Positions 8,462-16,789 of a stretch of DNA of 64,000 bases are shown here, piece by piece. Location: contig NZ_DALZQO010000016.1 of the NCBI RefSeq assembly GCF_032017025.1, positions 1-64,000 of the forward strand, in the 5' to 3' direction. The number at the start of each line of letters is the position of its first letter. The first letter of the stretch is position 1. A program made the translations under genes and the position numbers. This stretch comes from Hydrogenoanaerobacterium sp032017025. GTDB taxonomy: Bacteria; Bacillota; Clostridia; Oscillospirales; Ruminococcaceae. The notes beneath the pieces are model-generated. The model saw only the letters and a list, made by a program, of their open reading frames with translations. It did not search any database and was not told the DNA's origin.

Positions 8462-8873
8462 GTACCTTCACCTCCCCATATGCGGTAATCAATCGGCAGC
8501 TTATTTTCAGTGCACCCTCTGAAAATTCTACGTTAATGTCGTCAATCTCCTCAATATATGGGTTGATCTCCAAGCACTCCCGCACATAGCGCGCCGCCTC
8601 GCTGCGCTTCAGCTCTTCGGTAAATGGTTGCCCGATTAACTCCTCGCACTCGTTGCCGTACCCGTGGCTGTAAATCTCATAACGGAAACGCGGTACCTGC
8701 AGAGCTTTCCACGCCCATACAAGTACCGCCTCTGCGCCTGTTATAAATACAGGTGAGCCTCTGCTCCATATCGGTATGTTGTGCTCGTAATCCCATGCAA
8801 CCTCGCGGTACAGCGGCAACTCGCTTGTCTGCTCTGCTGTTCCGCGTGGCTGAATAATTGGAAACAGGCTCAT
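8454..8873 (-). CDS. xkdS: phage tail protein XkdS-like (DUF2634)
   Basis: A 139-residue protein with the DUF2634 pattern: a short N-terminus, the segment AVLVWAWKALQVPRFRYEIY, YGNECEELIG and a C-terminal beta pair (GEVKVHV). In contractile phages it corresponds to a gp25-like baseplate wedge subunit. The ATG at 8873 overlaps the previous stop as ATGA, which decides the start over the longer GTG frame. Confidence 0.82.
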   Translation of the reverse strand: MSLFPIIQPRGTAEQTSELPLYREVAWDYEHNIPIWSRGSPVFITGAEAVLVWAWKALQVPRFRYEIYSHGYGNECEELIGQPFTEELKRSEAARYVRECLEINPYIEEIDDINVEFSEGALKISCRLITAYGEVKVHV

Positions 8874-9250
8874 CCCATTTTCACCACCTTGCACAGTACA
8901 ATAAAGGTTTGATCGTCTTCGCTGAGCAGCGCTACCGTGTCACCGGGCGCAAGGCTTACTGGGTGGCTGATTCCCGTGCTCAGCATCCCGCCTGTGGCTT
9001 CCAGCTTTTTCATGCTCCCCTGCTGACAGTCGCAAGTGGCGTCCAGCGTTCCGGTAACGTCCAGTAGCGATACCTTCTCCTCATGCCCCAGCAGCGCACG
9101 GTTTACATATAGGTCACTGCCCGACAGCGGTATTCCGCCTGCCTGTATCACCAAGGGTGCAGCGCTGGTCACCGTTCCGATGCGCAGCATTTGCTTGGCT
9201 TTCCCGCCCTTCACGCCTTCGGCCATCTTTACATATGGATTGTCCTCCAA
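8870..9250 (-). CDS. xkdR: phage tail protein XkdR-like (DUF2577)
   Basis: A 126-residue beta-rich protein with DUF2577 features: MAEGVKGGKAKQMLRIGTVTS followed by the strand-rich region with GGIPLSGSDLYVN and GDTVALLSEDDQTFIVL. It is thought to be a baseplate hub accessory. The start is TTG at 9250 with AGGAGG nine bases upstream. It sits in the canonical xkdQ-R-S-T order. Confidence 0.78.
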   Translation of the reverse strand: MEDNPYVKMAEGVKGGKAKQMLRIGTVTSAAPLVIQAGGIPLSGSDLYVNRALLGHEEKVSLLDVTGTLDATCDCQQGSMKKLEATGGMLSTGISHPVSLAPGDTVALLSEDDQTFIVLCKVVKMG

Positions 9251-9263
9251 TGCTCATTCCTCC

Positions 9264-10244
9264 CTATTTGATGATTTCTCCGACGGTTTTTTCATCCATC
9301 ATCGCCTTAAAGTTTACAATCAGCTTGTTGGTGTAAACTCCGTTTTTCCACGAGTGGGTATCAGTATCTATATAAAACAGCCCATACAGGCCTGTGTAAG
9401 GCTCCTGCACAACCACGCAGTTTCCTGCGGTGCAAGAGATATCCCCCAAGTTGTTTACGGTAATTTTTTGCTCCACGTCTCCCTCATCCAGCAGCTGCTG
9501 AGCTTTAGGTGCAACGCTTTCCTTGGTTTGCTTTATTGCCTGCTGCATCAGCCCGTACAGCTTAATATTCTCTTTGTGCTGCAGGGTTTGCAGCAGGTTT
9601 CCCGATTGATCGTAGACAGCGACCGAGTTTACCATATTCTCCACGCTCTCGGTTGTGGTGGCATCCATAAGGTTGCTGCCTCCGGCAATGATGATGGTGC
9701 TTTCTCCCGGCGCTTTTACCCGCACCTGCAGCTTGGTGCCTACAAAGCCGATATGATACTTTTTCTTTGTGACCTCACTCGCCAATGTGTACATCGTGCG
9801 GATGATATCCCAAAGCGAATATCCAGGGAAGTTTCGCGATATATTGGCCCCTGTCACCGCCAGCTCCCCCACCGGTATGCCATACTCTGCGCATAGTGTC
9901 CTCGCAACGCCCTCAGGTGTTGCGCCTACGTATTTTTTCGCCACTTCAATTTTTTTGAGGTAAAATCCACGGTCATAGCACACAAGGTCAATTACACTTG
10001 CTACGGTGCTCTTGGTACGGCTCATCACGTAACCATCAAAAAGGGTTTCCCCCTCCTCCTCCAGCACGATACCACAGCCGACTTTGCAATCAACCTCCGG
10101 CACTTTGCTGTCGTAAGGCGATGAGACCAATCCGATATCCAATGTGCGGGCGCATTGACGGTAGTCTCCTGACCAGTTGATTTTCGTGACCAACTCCGAT
10201 AGATCAAATGTCCCCTCGCTGTTGGTTAAGTAAACCTGCGGCAT
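9264..10244 (-). CDS. xkdQ: phage baseplate hub protein XkdQ-like
   Basis: A 326-residue protein of the XkdQ/gpD-like hub family: MPQVYLTNSEGTFDLSELV at the start, YVMSRTKS, the central DIIRTMYTLASEVTKKKYHIG segment and the C-terminal KLIVNFKAMMDEK. The hub organises the tube tip and baseplate. It lies 4 bp downstream of the LysM tail gene. Confidence 0.86.
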   Translation of the reverse strand: MPQVYLTNSEGTFDLSELVTKINWSGDYRQCARTLDIGLVSSPYDSKVPEVDCKVGCGIVLEEEGETLFDGYVMSRTKSTVASVIDLVCYDRGFYLKKIEVAKKYVGATPEGVARTLCAEYGIPVGELAVTGANISRNFPGYSLWDIIRTMYTLASEVTKKKYHIGFVGTKLQVRVKAPGESTIIIAGGSNLMDATTTESVENMVNSVAVYDQSGNLLQTLQHKENIKLYGLMQQAIKQTKESVAPKAQQLLDEGDVEQKITVNNLGDISCTAGNCVVVQEPYTGLYGLFYIDTDTHSWKNGVYTNKLIVNFKAMMDEKTVGEIIK

Positions 10245-10247
10245 GTG

Positions 10248-10895
10248 CTACACCCCCAGTTTGCTTTTGCTCGGTATATTGATTACTCGCCCCGCCATGA
10301 TGATATTGGCGTTTGGTATTCCGTTGTAACGGGCCAGTGCGTTGTAGGTGGCAGGTTTATCGTTGCCATAGTATTTGCGGCAGATGGCGCACATCGTATC
10401 GCCGTACTGGATGGTATAAGCAAGGTCAGATGATAGCGTATTGCTCTCTCCGGCGCGTGGTTTGTTTACCGCTGCAGAGGTATCGGCAATCTGCACCGCC
10501 TCCAATGCCTTATGCTCGCGCAGCGTAATGGTGGCATATACGTCGTTGGTACCATCCTGCTCACCGTATGCGATACTCTCAATCCTAACCGGTATGTTTA
10601 CAGGTGTATCACTAACGATAAATCTCAGCACCGTTCCCCGCAAACTCCACTTCTGAAAGGTTTTCACGTAGCCGTACGGTTCGTCCTCTGCATCCGCAAA
10701 GTCGTAATCCCGCTCTGGGAACATGCATTCCAGCTTTATGGTCGCCAGCGTCTTTTTTCCTGCAATATCCGCGTCGCCTACATCGTGGATGTTTACTGTT
10801 TCAATGCGGATTCCGTAGTCCACCACGAAACTCTCCGGTGTAACAGGTAGCGCCAATTCTTTGCTGCGGTCTTTAAAAATAAATCTGCGAAGCAA
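10248..10895 (-). CDS. xkdP: phage tail protein with LysM (XkdP-like)
   Basis: About 215 residues starting from TTG (10895) behind AAAGGAGGG. The N-terminal domain (ELALPVTPESFVVDYGIRIE) is the usual XkdP/baseplate initiator domain. The C-terminal 55 residues are a LysM module (YTIQYGDTMCAICRKYYG ... AGRVINIP) that would bind peptidoglycan. Neighbours are the hub protein downstream and, unusually, a lipoprotein gene with a terminator upstream, where the tape-measure gene would normally be adjacent. Confidence 0.85.
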   Translation of the reverse strand: MLRRFIFKDRSKELALPVTPESFVVDYGIRIETVNIHDVGDADIAGKKTLATIKLECMFPERDYDFADAEDEPYGYVKTFQKWSLRGTVLRFIVSDTPVNIPVRIESIAYGEQDGTNDVYATITLREHKALEAVQIADTSAAVNKPRAGESNTLSSDLAYTIQYGDTMCAICRKYYGNDKPATYNALARYNGIPNANIIMAGRVINIPSKSKLGV

Positions 10896-10925
10896 TGTCT
10901 CCCTCCTCCTTTTTACGTACAAAAA

Positions 10926-10957
10926 AGCAAGCCAACGGATTTCTCCGCCGGCTCGCT
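10926..10957 (-). terminator. terminator inside the tail operon, after the lipoprotein gene
   Basis: AGCAAGCC (10926-10933) pairs with GGCTCGCT (10950-10957), with a further inner CGGA/TCCG pairing. On the minus strand it is followed by six T. It lies between the lipoprotein stop and the LysM gene, so it ends the lipoprotein transcript; tail transcription must read through it. Confidence 0.75.
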
Positions 10958-10975
10958 GATATAATGTAATTATTT

Positions 10976-11584
10976 TTACTTACTTGGTTTAATTGGTTTA
11001 ATTCCCTCCTTTTCAGATACTTCTTTTGCAGCATCGTCATCTGGCATAATGTAAAACGCACTGTACCCGTCGTTCGCCTCATTGAAAAAGTATCTTACAT
11101 TTCCAGCGGTCGTTGCTCTTAAGTCTAGTATGTTTTGTGGGGCATCTTCAAAAATATATAAATTCTTCTCAATTTTCTCCACCATTCCCGGATTGAAAAT
11201 ATCTATAAGGAGTTCAATGTAATATCCGTTTCTGGCTGCCATTTCTTCATCTTTAGCATATAGGTTAAGCTCAACCATCTTAACCTTTCCCGCTTCTTTA
11301 TCTCGGTCAGGAACTCCGACTCCTACCTCAATCTTAACAAACCTTTCATCCTTTTCAAATCCATAAACAATGGTTGATCCGTAATCAGTAATCTCAAGAT
11401 TTGTATACCCGTCCGCTTCCGCTCTTCTGTTTATTTCTTTTATTAAGTCATCCGAAGTCACCTCGAACCATTTTTCAGTTTTGTTTTTTTGAGCTTCATA
11501 TGCGTTACTCGTTGAATACGATGCACAACCACTAATCACAATAACGCAAATTGCTAAAATTAAAAGAGCTATTCTTCTTTTCAT
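10976..11584 (-). CDS. lipoprotein encoded within the tail operon (moron)
   Basis: A 202-residue protein with a lipoprotein signal: MKRR, a hydrophobic stretch, and the lipobox VISGC (Cys about residue 20). The mature part is acidic and beta/alpha mixed. I recognise no family. It interrupts the usual tape measure-XkdP order, is AT-rich relative to the tail genes, and has its own promoter and terminator, so it is probably expressed in the lysogen. Surface lipoproteins of this kind in other phages can block superinfection. That role here is inference. Confidence 0.78.
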   Translation of the reverse strand: MKRRIALLILAICVIVISGCASYSTSNAYEAQKNKTEKWFEVTSDDLIKEINRRAEADGYTNLEITDYGSTIVYGFEKDERFVKIEVGVGVPDRDKEAGKVKMVELNLYAKDEEMAARNGYYIELLIDIFNPGMVEKIEKNLYIFEDAPQNILDLRATTAGNVRYFFNEANDGYSAFYIMPDDDAAKEVSEKEGIKPIKPSK

Positions 11585-11613
11585 AATAATCCTCCCTATC
11601 GGATGTTTTTTCT

Positions 11614-11642
11614 ATCATAACATAATAGGGATAATTTTACAA
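11614..11642 (-). promoter_or_regulatory. promoter of the lipoprotein gene
   Basis: On the minus strand TTGTAA (11642-11637), a 17-bp spacer and TATGAT (11619-11614) lie about 30 bp upstream of the lipoprotein start. A GGGAGG ribosome site follows. The -35 begins right at the tape-measure stop codon, as expected for an inserted, self-contained gene. Confidence 0.7.
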
Positions 11643-13652
11643 TTATAGTAACTCTTGCGCCCTTATTACCTGTGTAGCAATCTCCCTAGCTATAGCTTCA
11701 ATATCTGCCTCCTCTCGTACCATATAGTTTCCTCCCATTTGTATCGTCACGCTGGGTGTACTCTTTGCGCTGTACGCCCTGTTTTCGCTGGCTGTTAAAA
11801 CCCGCTCACCCTCATGCAAAAGTGAGGGGAAACCATTGTATGGTACGTATCCCATACCGAACGCCTTTCCAGATGGCGGGCTTGATGCCGACGCTTGATT
11901 GTGTTTAGCAGCATCGAATCCATACTGGTTTTTTGCAACATCCTGTATAGCTTTGGCAGATTCCTCTGAGTTGATATAGCTTACGATTCCTCTTGTAAAC
12001 TCCTGTCCGAGCTCCCAACCAAAGTGATTCCATGATTCTTTAAGCGTTTTTCCTATCCCTTCAATTAGGTTTTTGTCCGCTTCTTCCAGCTCTTTGTATG
12101 CTTTCGAATTTCGGTAATCGCTTTCTGCCTTTGTACGGGCCTCCATTAAAACCCTGCCGGCTTCTGCGCCTTGCAGCCCTTTTTCTTCTATCTGCCTAAA
12201 CGCTTCTCTTTCCGCATTTCTGATTTGCCATTCGTACTGATTTTCCAGTTCAGCCTTCCATTCTCCTATTAAACGGTTGGCTTCTTGCATTTTTTGCCCG
12301 CTTTCCCCGCTTAAGTATTCTACTTGATCAGCCAGTCCGGTTTTACGCCGCTCGTTGTACCCTTCGCCCATAGCATTCTGCATTTCCTGCTGTAAGCCTT
12401 CTACAGTTGATTTTAGTCCCGCATAAGTCTGGCTTTGCAGTGACATTGCGCCTTCGTTGGCTTCTCCCATCGAATCCGCAATAATGCGAGCTGCATCTGC
12501 GCCGGGAATCAGCCCTCTGGATACCATTTCGGTAATCTTCGCTTTGGATTTTCCCAACGCATCTGAGAGATAATCAAGTGCAGGGATTCCGCGCTCCATC
12601 AGCGGGTTTAGGTATTCCATTGTGGTTTTACCTGTAGAGTTCATGCGTCCAATGTAGGTCGATACCATCGCCATGCTCTGAGTGTCCATACCCAGCGCCG
12701 CCCCGGTGTCTCCTACCTTGGTCAAAAGTTTCGGTATCTCATCCGGGCTATAGCCGTAAGTGCTCATTACCTTACTCATTTGTTTAAGGTCGTTGTATAA
12801 AAACGGCGTGGTATTTGCCATGTCCTTGATACCACTTAGAAAGTCTTTGGCAGTGTTTTCATCCCCCATCAGCTTTGAAAACGCAATTTGATCCATCTCT
12901 CGCTCGGCAGCGAACCCGCTGCCCGTAGTTAGATCTGTCGCCATTCGCTCCTGCTGAATCCCGTACTGCTCCTGAACAACACCCTTAAACGCATCATCCT
13001 GCTTTGCAAAATGCTGTGTTGCCGCAGTGATTCCTCCAGATATAACACCGGCCACTGCTCCAACGGCAGCTCCCGGCAATCCTCCCGCCATAGCTCCCAT
13101 CGCAGCGCCCGATATTGTGCCCGAGAGCATCGTGTTGATCGCACTTCCCGCTTCTCCGCCAAACGCGCTGGTAATGCCTACGCTCAGCGCACCAGACAGC
13201 GAATCACCAATCATCTTGGTCATCCCCGCAGCGGCAAGGGAGCCGAGTAAGTCGCTTTCTGTGCTCCCGCCCCTTATCCCCCCGCTTGCCCGGTTCTCCG
13301 CTTTACTTACAGCGCTTGTGAGGTTCAGCATGTCTTTTTCGGCTTGCCTTGCATTTTTTGCTACGAGGTCGAGGTTTCGCTTAACATTGTCATAGTCAGC
13401 ATTCGCAAGTTCCAGCGCCATTCTATCGGCAGCATCACCGGTAGCCTCAAACTGCTTTTGTGCTTCTTTCAGCGCTTTTTTGGCGGCATCTGATTCAACC
13501 TTTAGAGTGGTTTTGTTCTGGTTCAGCTTGTCGAGTTTGAGCTGCAAGCCATCTAAGTCTTTGTTAAAGCTACGGTTTGCCGCCTGCATCGTTTTACAGG
13601 CATCCGAAAAAGTTTCTTTTGCGCTGATCATAATGCCAATGTCACGCCCCAT
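11643..13652 (-). CDS. phage tail tape measure protein
   Basis: A 669-residue protein starting at an ATG after AAAGGAGGG. It has an N-terminal helical coiled-coil half (KLDKLNQNKTTLKVES region), then a long Gly/Ala-rich hydrophobic region (residues about 165-215: GSLAAAGMTKMIG, AMGAMAGGLPGAAVG), and the tape-measure core FAAEREMDQIAFSKLMGDEN with MTSMSTYIGRMNS-like features. The C-terminus has FGMGYVPYNGFPSLLHEGE, common in tape measures. The length implies a short tail. Its 5' end overlaps the frameshift extension of the chaperone gene. Confidence 0.9.
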   Translation of the reverse strand: MGRDIGIMISAKETFSDACKTMQAANRSFNKDLDGLQLKLDKLNQNKTTLKVESDAAKKALKEAQKQFEATGDAADRMALELANADYDNVKRNLDLVAKNARQAEKDMLNLTSAVSKAENRASGGIRGGSTESDLLGSLAAAGMTKMIGDSLSGALSVGITSAFGGEAGSAINTMLSGTISGAAMGAMAGGLPGAAVGAVAGVISGGITAATQHFAKQDDAFKGVVQEQYGIQQERMATDLTTGSGFAAEREMDQIAFSKLMGDENTAKDFLSGIKDMANTTPFLYNDLKQMSKVMSTYGYSPDEIPKLLTKVGDTGAALGMDTQSMAMVSTYIGRMNSTGKTTMEYLNPLMERGIPALDYLSDALGKSKAKITEMVSRGLIPGADAARIIADSMGEANEGAMSLQSQTYAGLKSTVEGLQQEMQNAMGEGYNERRKTGLADQVEYLSGESGQKMQEANRLIGEWKAELENQYEWQIRNAEREAFRQIEEKGLQGAEAGRVLMEARTKAESDYRNSKAYKELEEADKNLIEGIGKTLKESWNHFGWELGQEFTRGIVSYINSEESAKAIQDVAKNQYGFDAAKHNQASASSPPSGKAFGMGYVPYNGFPSLLHEGERVLTASENRAYSAKSTPSVTIQMGGNYMVREEADIEAIAREIATQVIRAQELL

Positions 13653-13773
13653 ACGATCCCTCCTTTGCACAAATGCTGTTGTAAAGTAACCGCAGCATCA
13701 TTTTTTCACCATCCGGCAGGCGGTAATATGTGCCCGGGAGGATGTGCAGCTCGCACACCACCCAGAGCATCAT
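13642..13773 (-). CDS. frameshift extension (T-part) of tail assembly chaperone
   Basis: A frame of 43 codons from ATGATG containing the motif HILPGTYYRLPDGEKMMLRLL. It is in the -1 frame of the preceding chaperone gene and remains open back to the slippery site. It is therefore most likely translated as the extension of a G/GT-like fusion (about 173 residues in all). A GGAGG before its first ATG would also allow independent translation. It overlaps the tape-measure start by 11 bp. Confidence 0.75.
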   Translation of the reverse strand: MMLWVVCELHILPGTYYRLPDGEKMMLRLLYNSICAKEGSYGA

Positions 13774-13793
13774 ATTTTCCTCCGTCCCGCCGG

Positions 13794-14162
13794 TTAAGAG
13801 TTTTTTTCAAACTCCTCCAACACATCCCTGCGGTAACCGGATAGTTTTTCAATCTCACGAGCGATATCCTCAATTTCACCGGGCAAAAGCAGCTTTTCCA
13901 CTAGCTCCGTAGGCGTGGCTGCTTTGTATTTTTCCATCAGTTCTCGGTTGCGCAGTTCGGGCTCAACAACACCCTCAAGCAAAATCGATACACCCAAATC
14001 GGCAGGTTCATTTTTAATCTGCAATACCTGCTCGTACCCAAGCCCGGTAATGGTAAAGGTTACGTCACCTCCGCATTCCCTACTCAGGCGCTTCACCTTC
14101 AGCTTTTTTGTTTGGGGTTTGGTAGGCTCCATTTTGAGTAGCAAATCCATTACCTCGCTCAC
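13794..14162 (-). CDS. xkdN: phage tail assembly chaperone (XkdN-like)
   Basis: A 122-residue protein with the XkdN pattern: MDLLLKMEPTKPQTKKLKVKRL, then FTITGLGYEQVLQI and an acidic helical C-terminus. It corresponds to the G protein that chaperones the tape measure during tail assembly. The GTG start overlaps the tail tube stop. The last codons contain an A AAA AAC heptamer, so part of the translation likely shifts to the -1 frame. Confidence 0.87.
   Translation of the reverse strand: MSEVMDLLLKMEPTKPQTKKLKVKRLSRECGGDVTFTITGLGYEQVLQIKNEPADLGVSILLEGVVEPELRNRELMEKYKAATPTELVEKLLLPGEIEDIAREIEKLSGYRRDVLEEFEKNS
13800..13806 (-). promoter_or_regulatory. programmed -1 frameshift site (A AAA AAC)
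   Basis: In zero-frame the end of the chaperone gene reads GAA AAA AAC TCT TAA. The seven bases A-AAA-AAC fit the canonical X-XXY-YYZ slippery sequence. A -1 slip continues as CTC TTA ACC GGC and stays open through the PGTYYRLPDGEK motif to 13642. G/GT frameshifts are conserved in tailed phages. Confidence 0.78.
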
Positions 14163-14593
14163 GTCCTCACCTCCACCTTATCCAGATATTCAAAGTCGGT
14201 AAACGTAAACGGGCATTCCACCTTGCCGGTCACATCCGCCTCCCAGTCTGCCAGCGTCAGGTCGTCAAACGATACGCCTTTCAGCGATACGCGCTCAGCT
14301 CCATACGCATCGGGGTCCGCCAACTTGGAAATTACATTAAAGCGCACGTCTTTACCCGCACGAATTGCCTCTCCCACCTTGATCGCCATGCGGCTGTTCA
14401 CCTTGTACAGCTTCAGCGATCCGGTGTATTTTACGCTTTTAATTTTAAAGTCATTTCCCATTGATCCGCACATTGGGATATCCTCTTTGTTAAACGCGCC
14501 CTTTGCTTGCAGCCCATAGCACTCGCTCACAAGGTCGTTGTCCAGCCATACCGAGCCGTGGGTTCCGCTCATTGCTCTTTTTGCGCTATCCAT
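14159..14593 (-). CDS. xkdM: phage tail tube protein (XkdM-like)
   Basis: A 144-residue protein matching PBSX XkdM: AMSGTHGSVWLDNDLVSECYG near the start, GSMGNDFKIKSVKYTGSLKLYKV in the middle and a C-terminal GKVECPFTFTDFEYLD. It forms the inner tube of a contractile tail. The ATG is preceded by AAGGAGGG. It sits 12 bp from the sheath fragment and overlaps the chaperone gene by 4 bp. Confidence 0.9.
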   Translation of the reverse strand: MDSAKRAMSGTHGSVWLDNDLVSECYGLQAKGAFNKEDIPMCGSMGNDFKIKSVKYTGSLKLYKVNSRMAIKVGEAIRAGKDVRFNVISKLADPDAYGAERVSLKGVSFDDLTLADWEADVTGKVECPFTFTDFEYLDKVEVRT

Positions 14594-14605
14594 GCAAATC
14601 CCTCC

Positions 14606-15439
14606 TTAAATTATGATTCCGAGTAAGATATCCTCTACCGCATCCAAAATGCTAATCTTCGCCCACAGGAATACATTGGAGCCGGTGTCCGCCTCTTTAA
14701 CTTCCTGTTCGCTCATTTTGGATGTATCCATACCCTTTGCCTTGAGATGGAGTTCCTGTGCCTCTAGGTCAATTCTGACTTCAGATTTTCCTCGCGCCAG
14801 AATCCCCTCCGCCTCCAGCTGCTCAAAATAACCCTTGATGGCGGTGATGAGCAGGCACTTGTTGTCGTAACTGTTGGGGTAACGCCCAATGAAGCTGTCC
14901 TGAGCAGTGCGGCGGATGTCGGTACGGATCATTTCCACCGTTTCTACAATCTTAATTTTCTTGAACGCCTCTCCCTTGTCTACCGTCAAAGTCGTTAAGC
15001 TGGTCACCCCGCGCCCGATTTTTACCTTTTCTCCGTCGTGGTAAAGGATTAGCTCACCTGCGTCGATTGCCGCATCCATCTCCACCTTGGTAAGTCTCTT
15101 GATATCGGTTACCTCGGGCAGTGGCGCGTAAGTACAGGATATGGTCATTGGCGTGCCGGCAAGCATACCGGCAATACGGCTGCAGTATTGCGCCGTGTTG
15201 TATGTTTTTCCGTCCGCTTTGATTTCATCCGTGGTAAAATTCACAACTCCCTCGCTGTCTGCTTTTACCTTTGGCAGCACCGCTTTCGGCGTGTAGTCGT
15301 TGGTGCGCTGTGTTTTAATCCAACCTGCAATTGTGGCAGCCTCCTCTTCTGAACAGTCCGCCGGGCCTGCAAGGTAATCCACCTGCTGCATAGCAAAATA
15401 TCCGAGTGCCTCAGTCAGCTCAGCGGCATCTTTACCCAA
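14606..15439 (-). pseudogene. xkdK: phage tail sheath protein (XkdK-like), N-terminally truncated
   Basis: These 277 codons match the C-terminal part of an XkdK-type sheath: ATIAGWIKTQRTNDY, FKAVLP-like PKAVLPKVKADSEG, ITAIKGYFEQLEAEGIL, and a C-terminal EDILLGIII. Full sheaths are about 430-470 residues, so roughly the first 150-190 residues are missing. The frame begins at a TTG inside an unrelated early-gene ORF, marking a deletion junction near 15430. Without the N-terminal strands a functional sheath is unlikely. All head genes that normally lie upstream are also gone. Confidence 0.85.
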
Positions 15440-15687
15440 TCCTCATCATCAAACTCGCACTCGTTACACTTATTTTCTTGTGCCTGTTTTTTTGCTGCTT
15501 GCCTCACCTTGTCGGTGCACTTGGCGAGGGACATTTCTTTTTTGGTAATATCCTGTGCAATAAACTCCGCAGCCTGCGGGTTGCTTTCGCACAGCTTGAT
15601 CATGAGCCTACCGGCGCGGCGCTCGGCCTGTCCTTTTTTATAAGGCTCTAGCTGCTCGTTGATAAGTGCAATTACTTTTTCTAACAT
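15415..15687 (-). CDS. small phage early-region protein, possibly 3'-truncated
   Basis: A 90-residue helical, charged protein (MLEKVIALINEQLEPYKKGQ ... QAAEFIAQDITKKEMSLA). It resembles small helical proteins of clostridial phage early regions, but I cannot name the family with confidence. The ATG follows GCGGAGG. The 3' end runs into the sheath fragment in another frame, so its natural C-terminus may have been replaced by the deletion that joined early and late genes. Confidence 0.6.
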   Translation of the reverse strand: MLEKVIALINEQLEPYKKGQAERRAGRLMIKLCESNPQAAEFIAQDITKKEMSLAKCTDKVRQAAKKQAQENKCNECEFDDEDWVKMPLS

Positions 15688-15823
15688 TGTTTTATCCTCC
15701 GCTCTAAATTGCAGTTGACTGCGAAACCGTGTTTTCACAATTTAGCCTCAGCTGCTCTACTTTTTGATTTGGTAAATAGTCATCGTTATCAGCGGTCACG
15801 GGATATTTTACGAGGTAGTCTAT

Positions 15824-16021
15824 CTACCGGCTGCAATGGTCAGTGATGGCATCTATAAACTCTTGTGCGTTGGCCATATTCTGCGGCACTGTTGCTTTTG
15901 CGGTATCCTCTGCCCAGCAGCGCACCCGCTCGGGTTTTGCTTTTCCAGCTCGCAGGTTTCGCTCGATGCGGCGAAATAGGCAGAGCATATCAAACTGCTG
16001 GTTTAACTTTTCAAATGTCAA
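15824..16021 (-). CDS. small phage protein of unknown function
   Basis: A 65-residue basic helical protein (FDMLCLFRRIERNLRAGKAK, ending in DAITDHCSR) translated from a TTG that overlaps the Rep stop (TGATTG), with GGAGG inside the end of rep. It is co-transcribed with rep. I recognise no family. About 135 bp downstream of it contain only very short frames. Confidence 0.5.
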   Translation of the reverse strand: MTFEKLNQQFDMLCLFRRIERNLRAGKAKPERVRCWAEDTAKATVPQNMANAQEFIDAITDHCSR

Positions 16022-16789
16022 TCAACATCGCCTCCTCTCCCCGTATCGCTCGTGATTAGGTTTGATGAGGATGAGTCCGTACCGCTGGTAGGTTAACCCT
16101 GTTACCTCGCACACACCATTTTCGAGCGGAAACGTCGAATCGAATATATAGCCTTTGGGTGGTTTAGGTTCTTCGCGCCACGTTTTCGCGTTTACCCTGC
16201 GTTTCTCCACTTTTGGCTTGCTGAGGTTTTTGCTTGGTGTGTACCTCCGTCCGGTCCAGCCTTTTTGCTTGTACATTTCACTGGTTTGCTTGATGATGTA
16301 ATTTGCAAGCTCCCTGTATTGCCCCTCTGAGTACAGCGGCACAAAGTATATCGTTCCATGTGTCCACAATTCCCGTACAATTCGGATATCCACATAATTC
16401 ATAATCACGTGTATATGTACTGCACCCTTTTTCCCGATTTCGACCGCGTATATGTACTTAAACTCAATTTCTAGCTTTTTCAAGCGTGTTTGCATTCTCC
16501 TTATCCATTTCTGCACATGCTTTTGAGCTTCTTTCGGGTCTTTCGGTCTTTGTGGAGGAAAGAACTTGAGCGTTGTATGCAGGTCGCCGTGCTTAAAGTT
16601 TTCATTGATCAGCTGACGCAAGGTATCTTCTGCCAGCCTTTGATTGTTTTTCTGTACCGCCTCCGGGGTATTCCCTGTATTTTCTTTGCGAGGGATGTTA
16701 TATCCGTACCGAGAGGATTGCGTTTTATATATCTCTTTGGTTTCTCCTGCTGTTACTTCTTTGATTAGATACTGGTGCTTATATTTCAT
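16022..16789 (-). CDS. HUH-type rolling-circle replication initiator
   Basis: A 255-residue protein. A typical HUH metal-binding motif (GAVHIHVIMN, around residue 128) is followed by a helix with the expected catalytic Tyr and Lys (ELANYIIKQTSEMYKQKG, around residue 165). An upstream strand (FKYIYAVEIGKKG) gives motif order II-III of rolling-circle Rep/G2P-like nucleases. It would nick an origin to start replication, as in rolling-circle plasmids, filamentous phages and some phage-like elements. The ATG at 16789 has AAGGATG upstream. The leader is covered by a divergent short transcription unit that may act as antisense RNA. Confidence 0.82.
   Translation of the reverse strand: MKYKHQYLIKEVTAGETKEIYKTQSSRYGYNIPRKENTGNTPEAVQKNNQRLAEDTLRQLINENFKHGDLHTTLKFFPPQRPKDPKEAQKHVQKWIRRMQTRLKKLEIEFKYIYAVEIGKKGAVHIHVIMNYVDIRIVRELWTHGTIYFVPLYSEGQYRELANYIIKQTSEMYKQKGWTGRRYTPSKNLSKPKVEKRRVNAKTWREEPKPPKGYIFDSTFPLENGVCEVTGLTYQRYGLILIKPNHERYGERRRC

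Noticed and set aside
9036..9896. A 286-codon rightward frame opposite the xkdQ/xkdR genes.
   Set aside because: Antisense shadow; the leftward genes have matching families, starts and overlaps.
4343..15722. The palindromic 13-mer GCAGTCAACTGCA occurs at 4343-4355 and, on the other strand, at 15710-15722 within the element.
   Set aside because: Several shared 13-mers are expected by chance in 21 kb. The surroundings are not similar and neither copy sits at a promoter.
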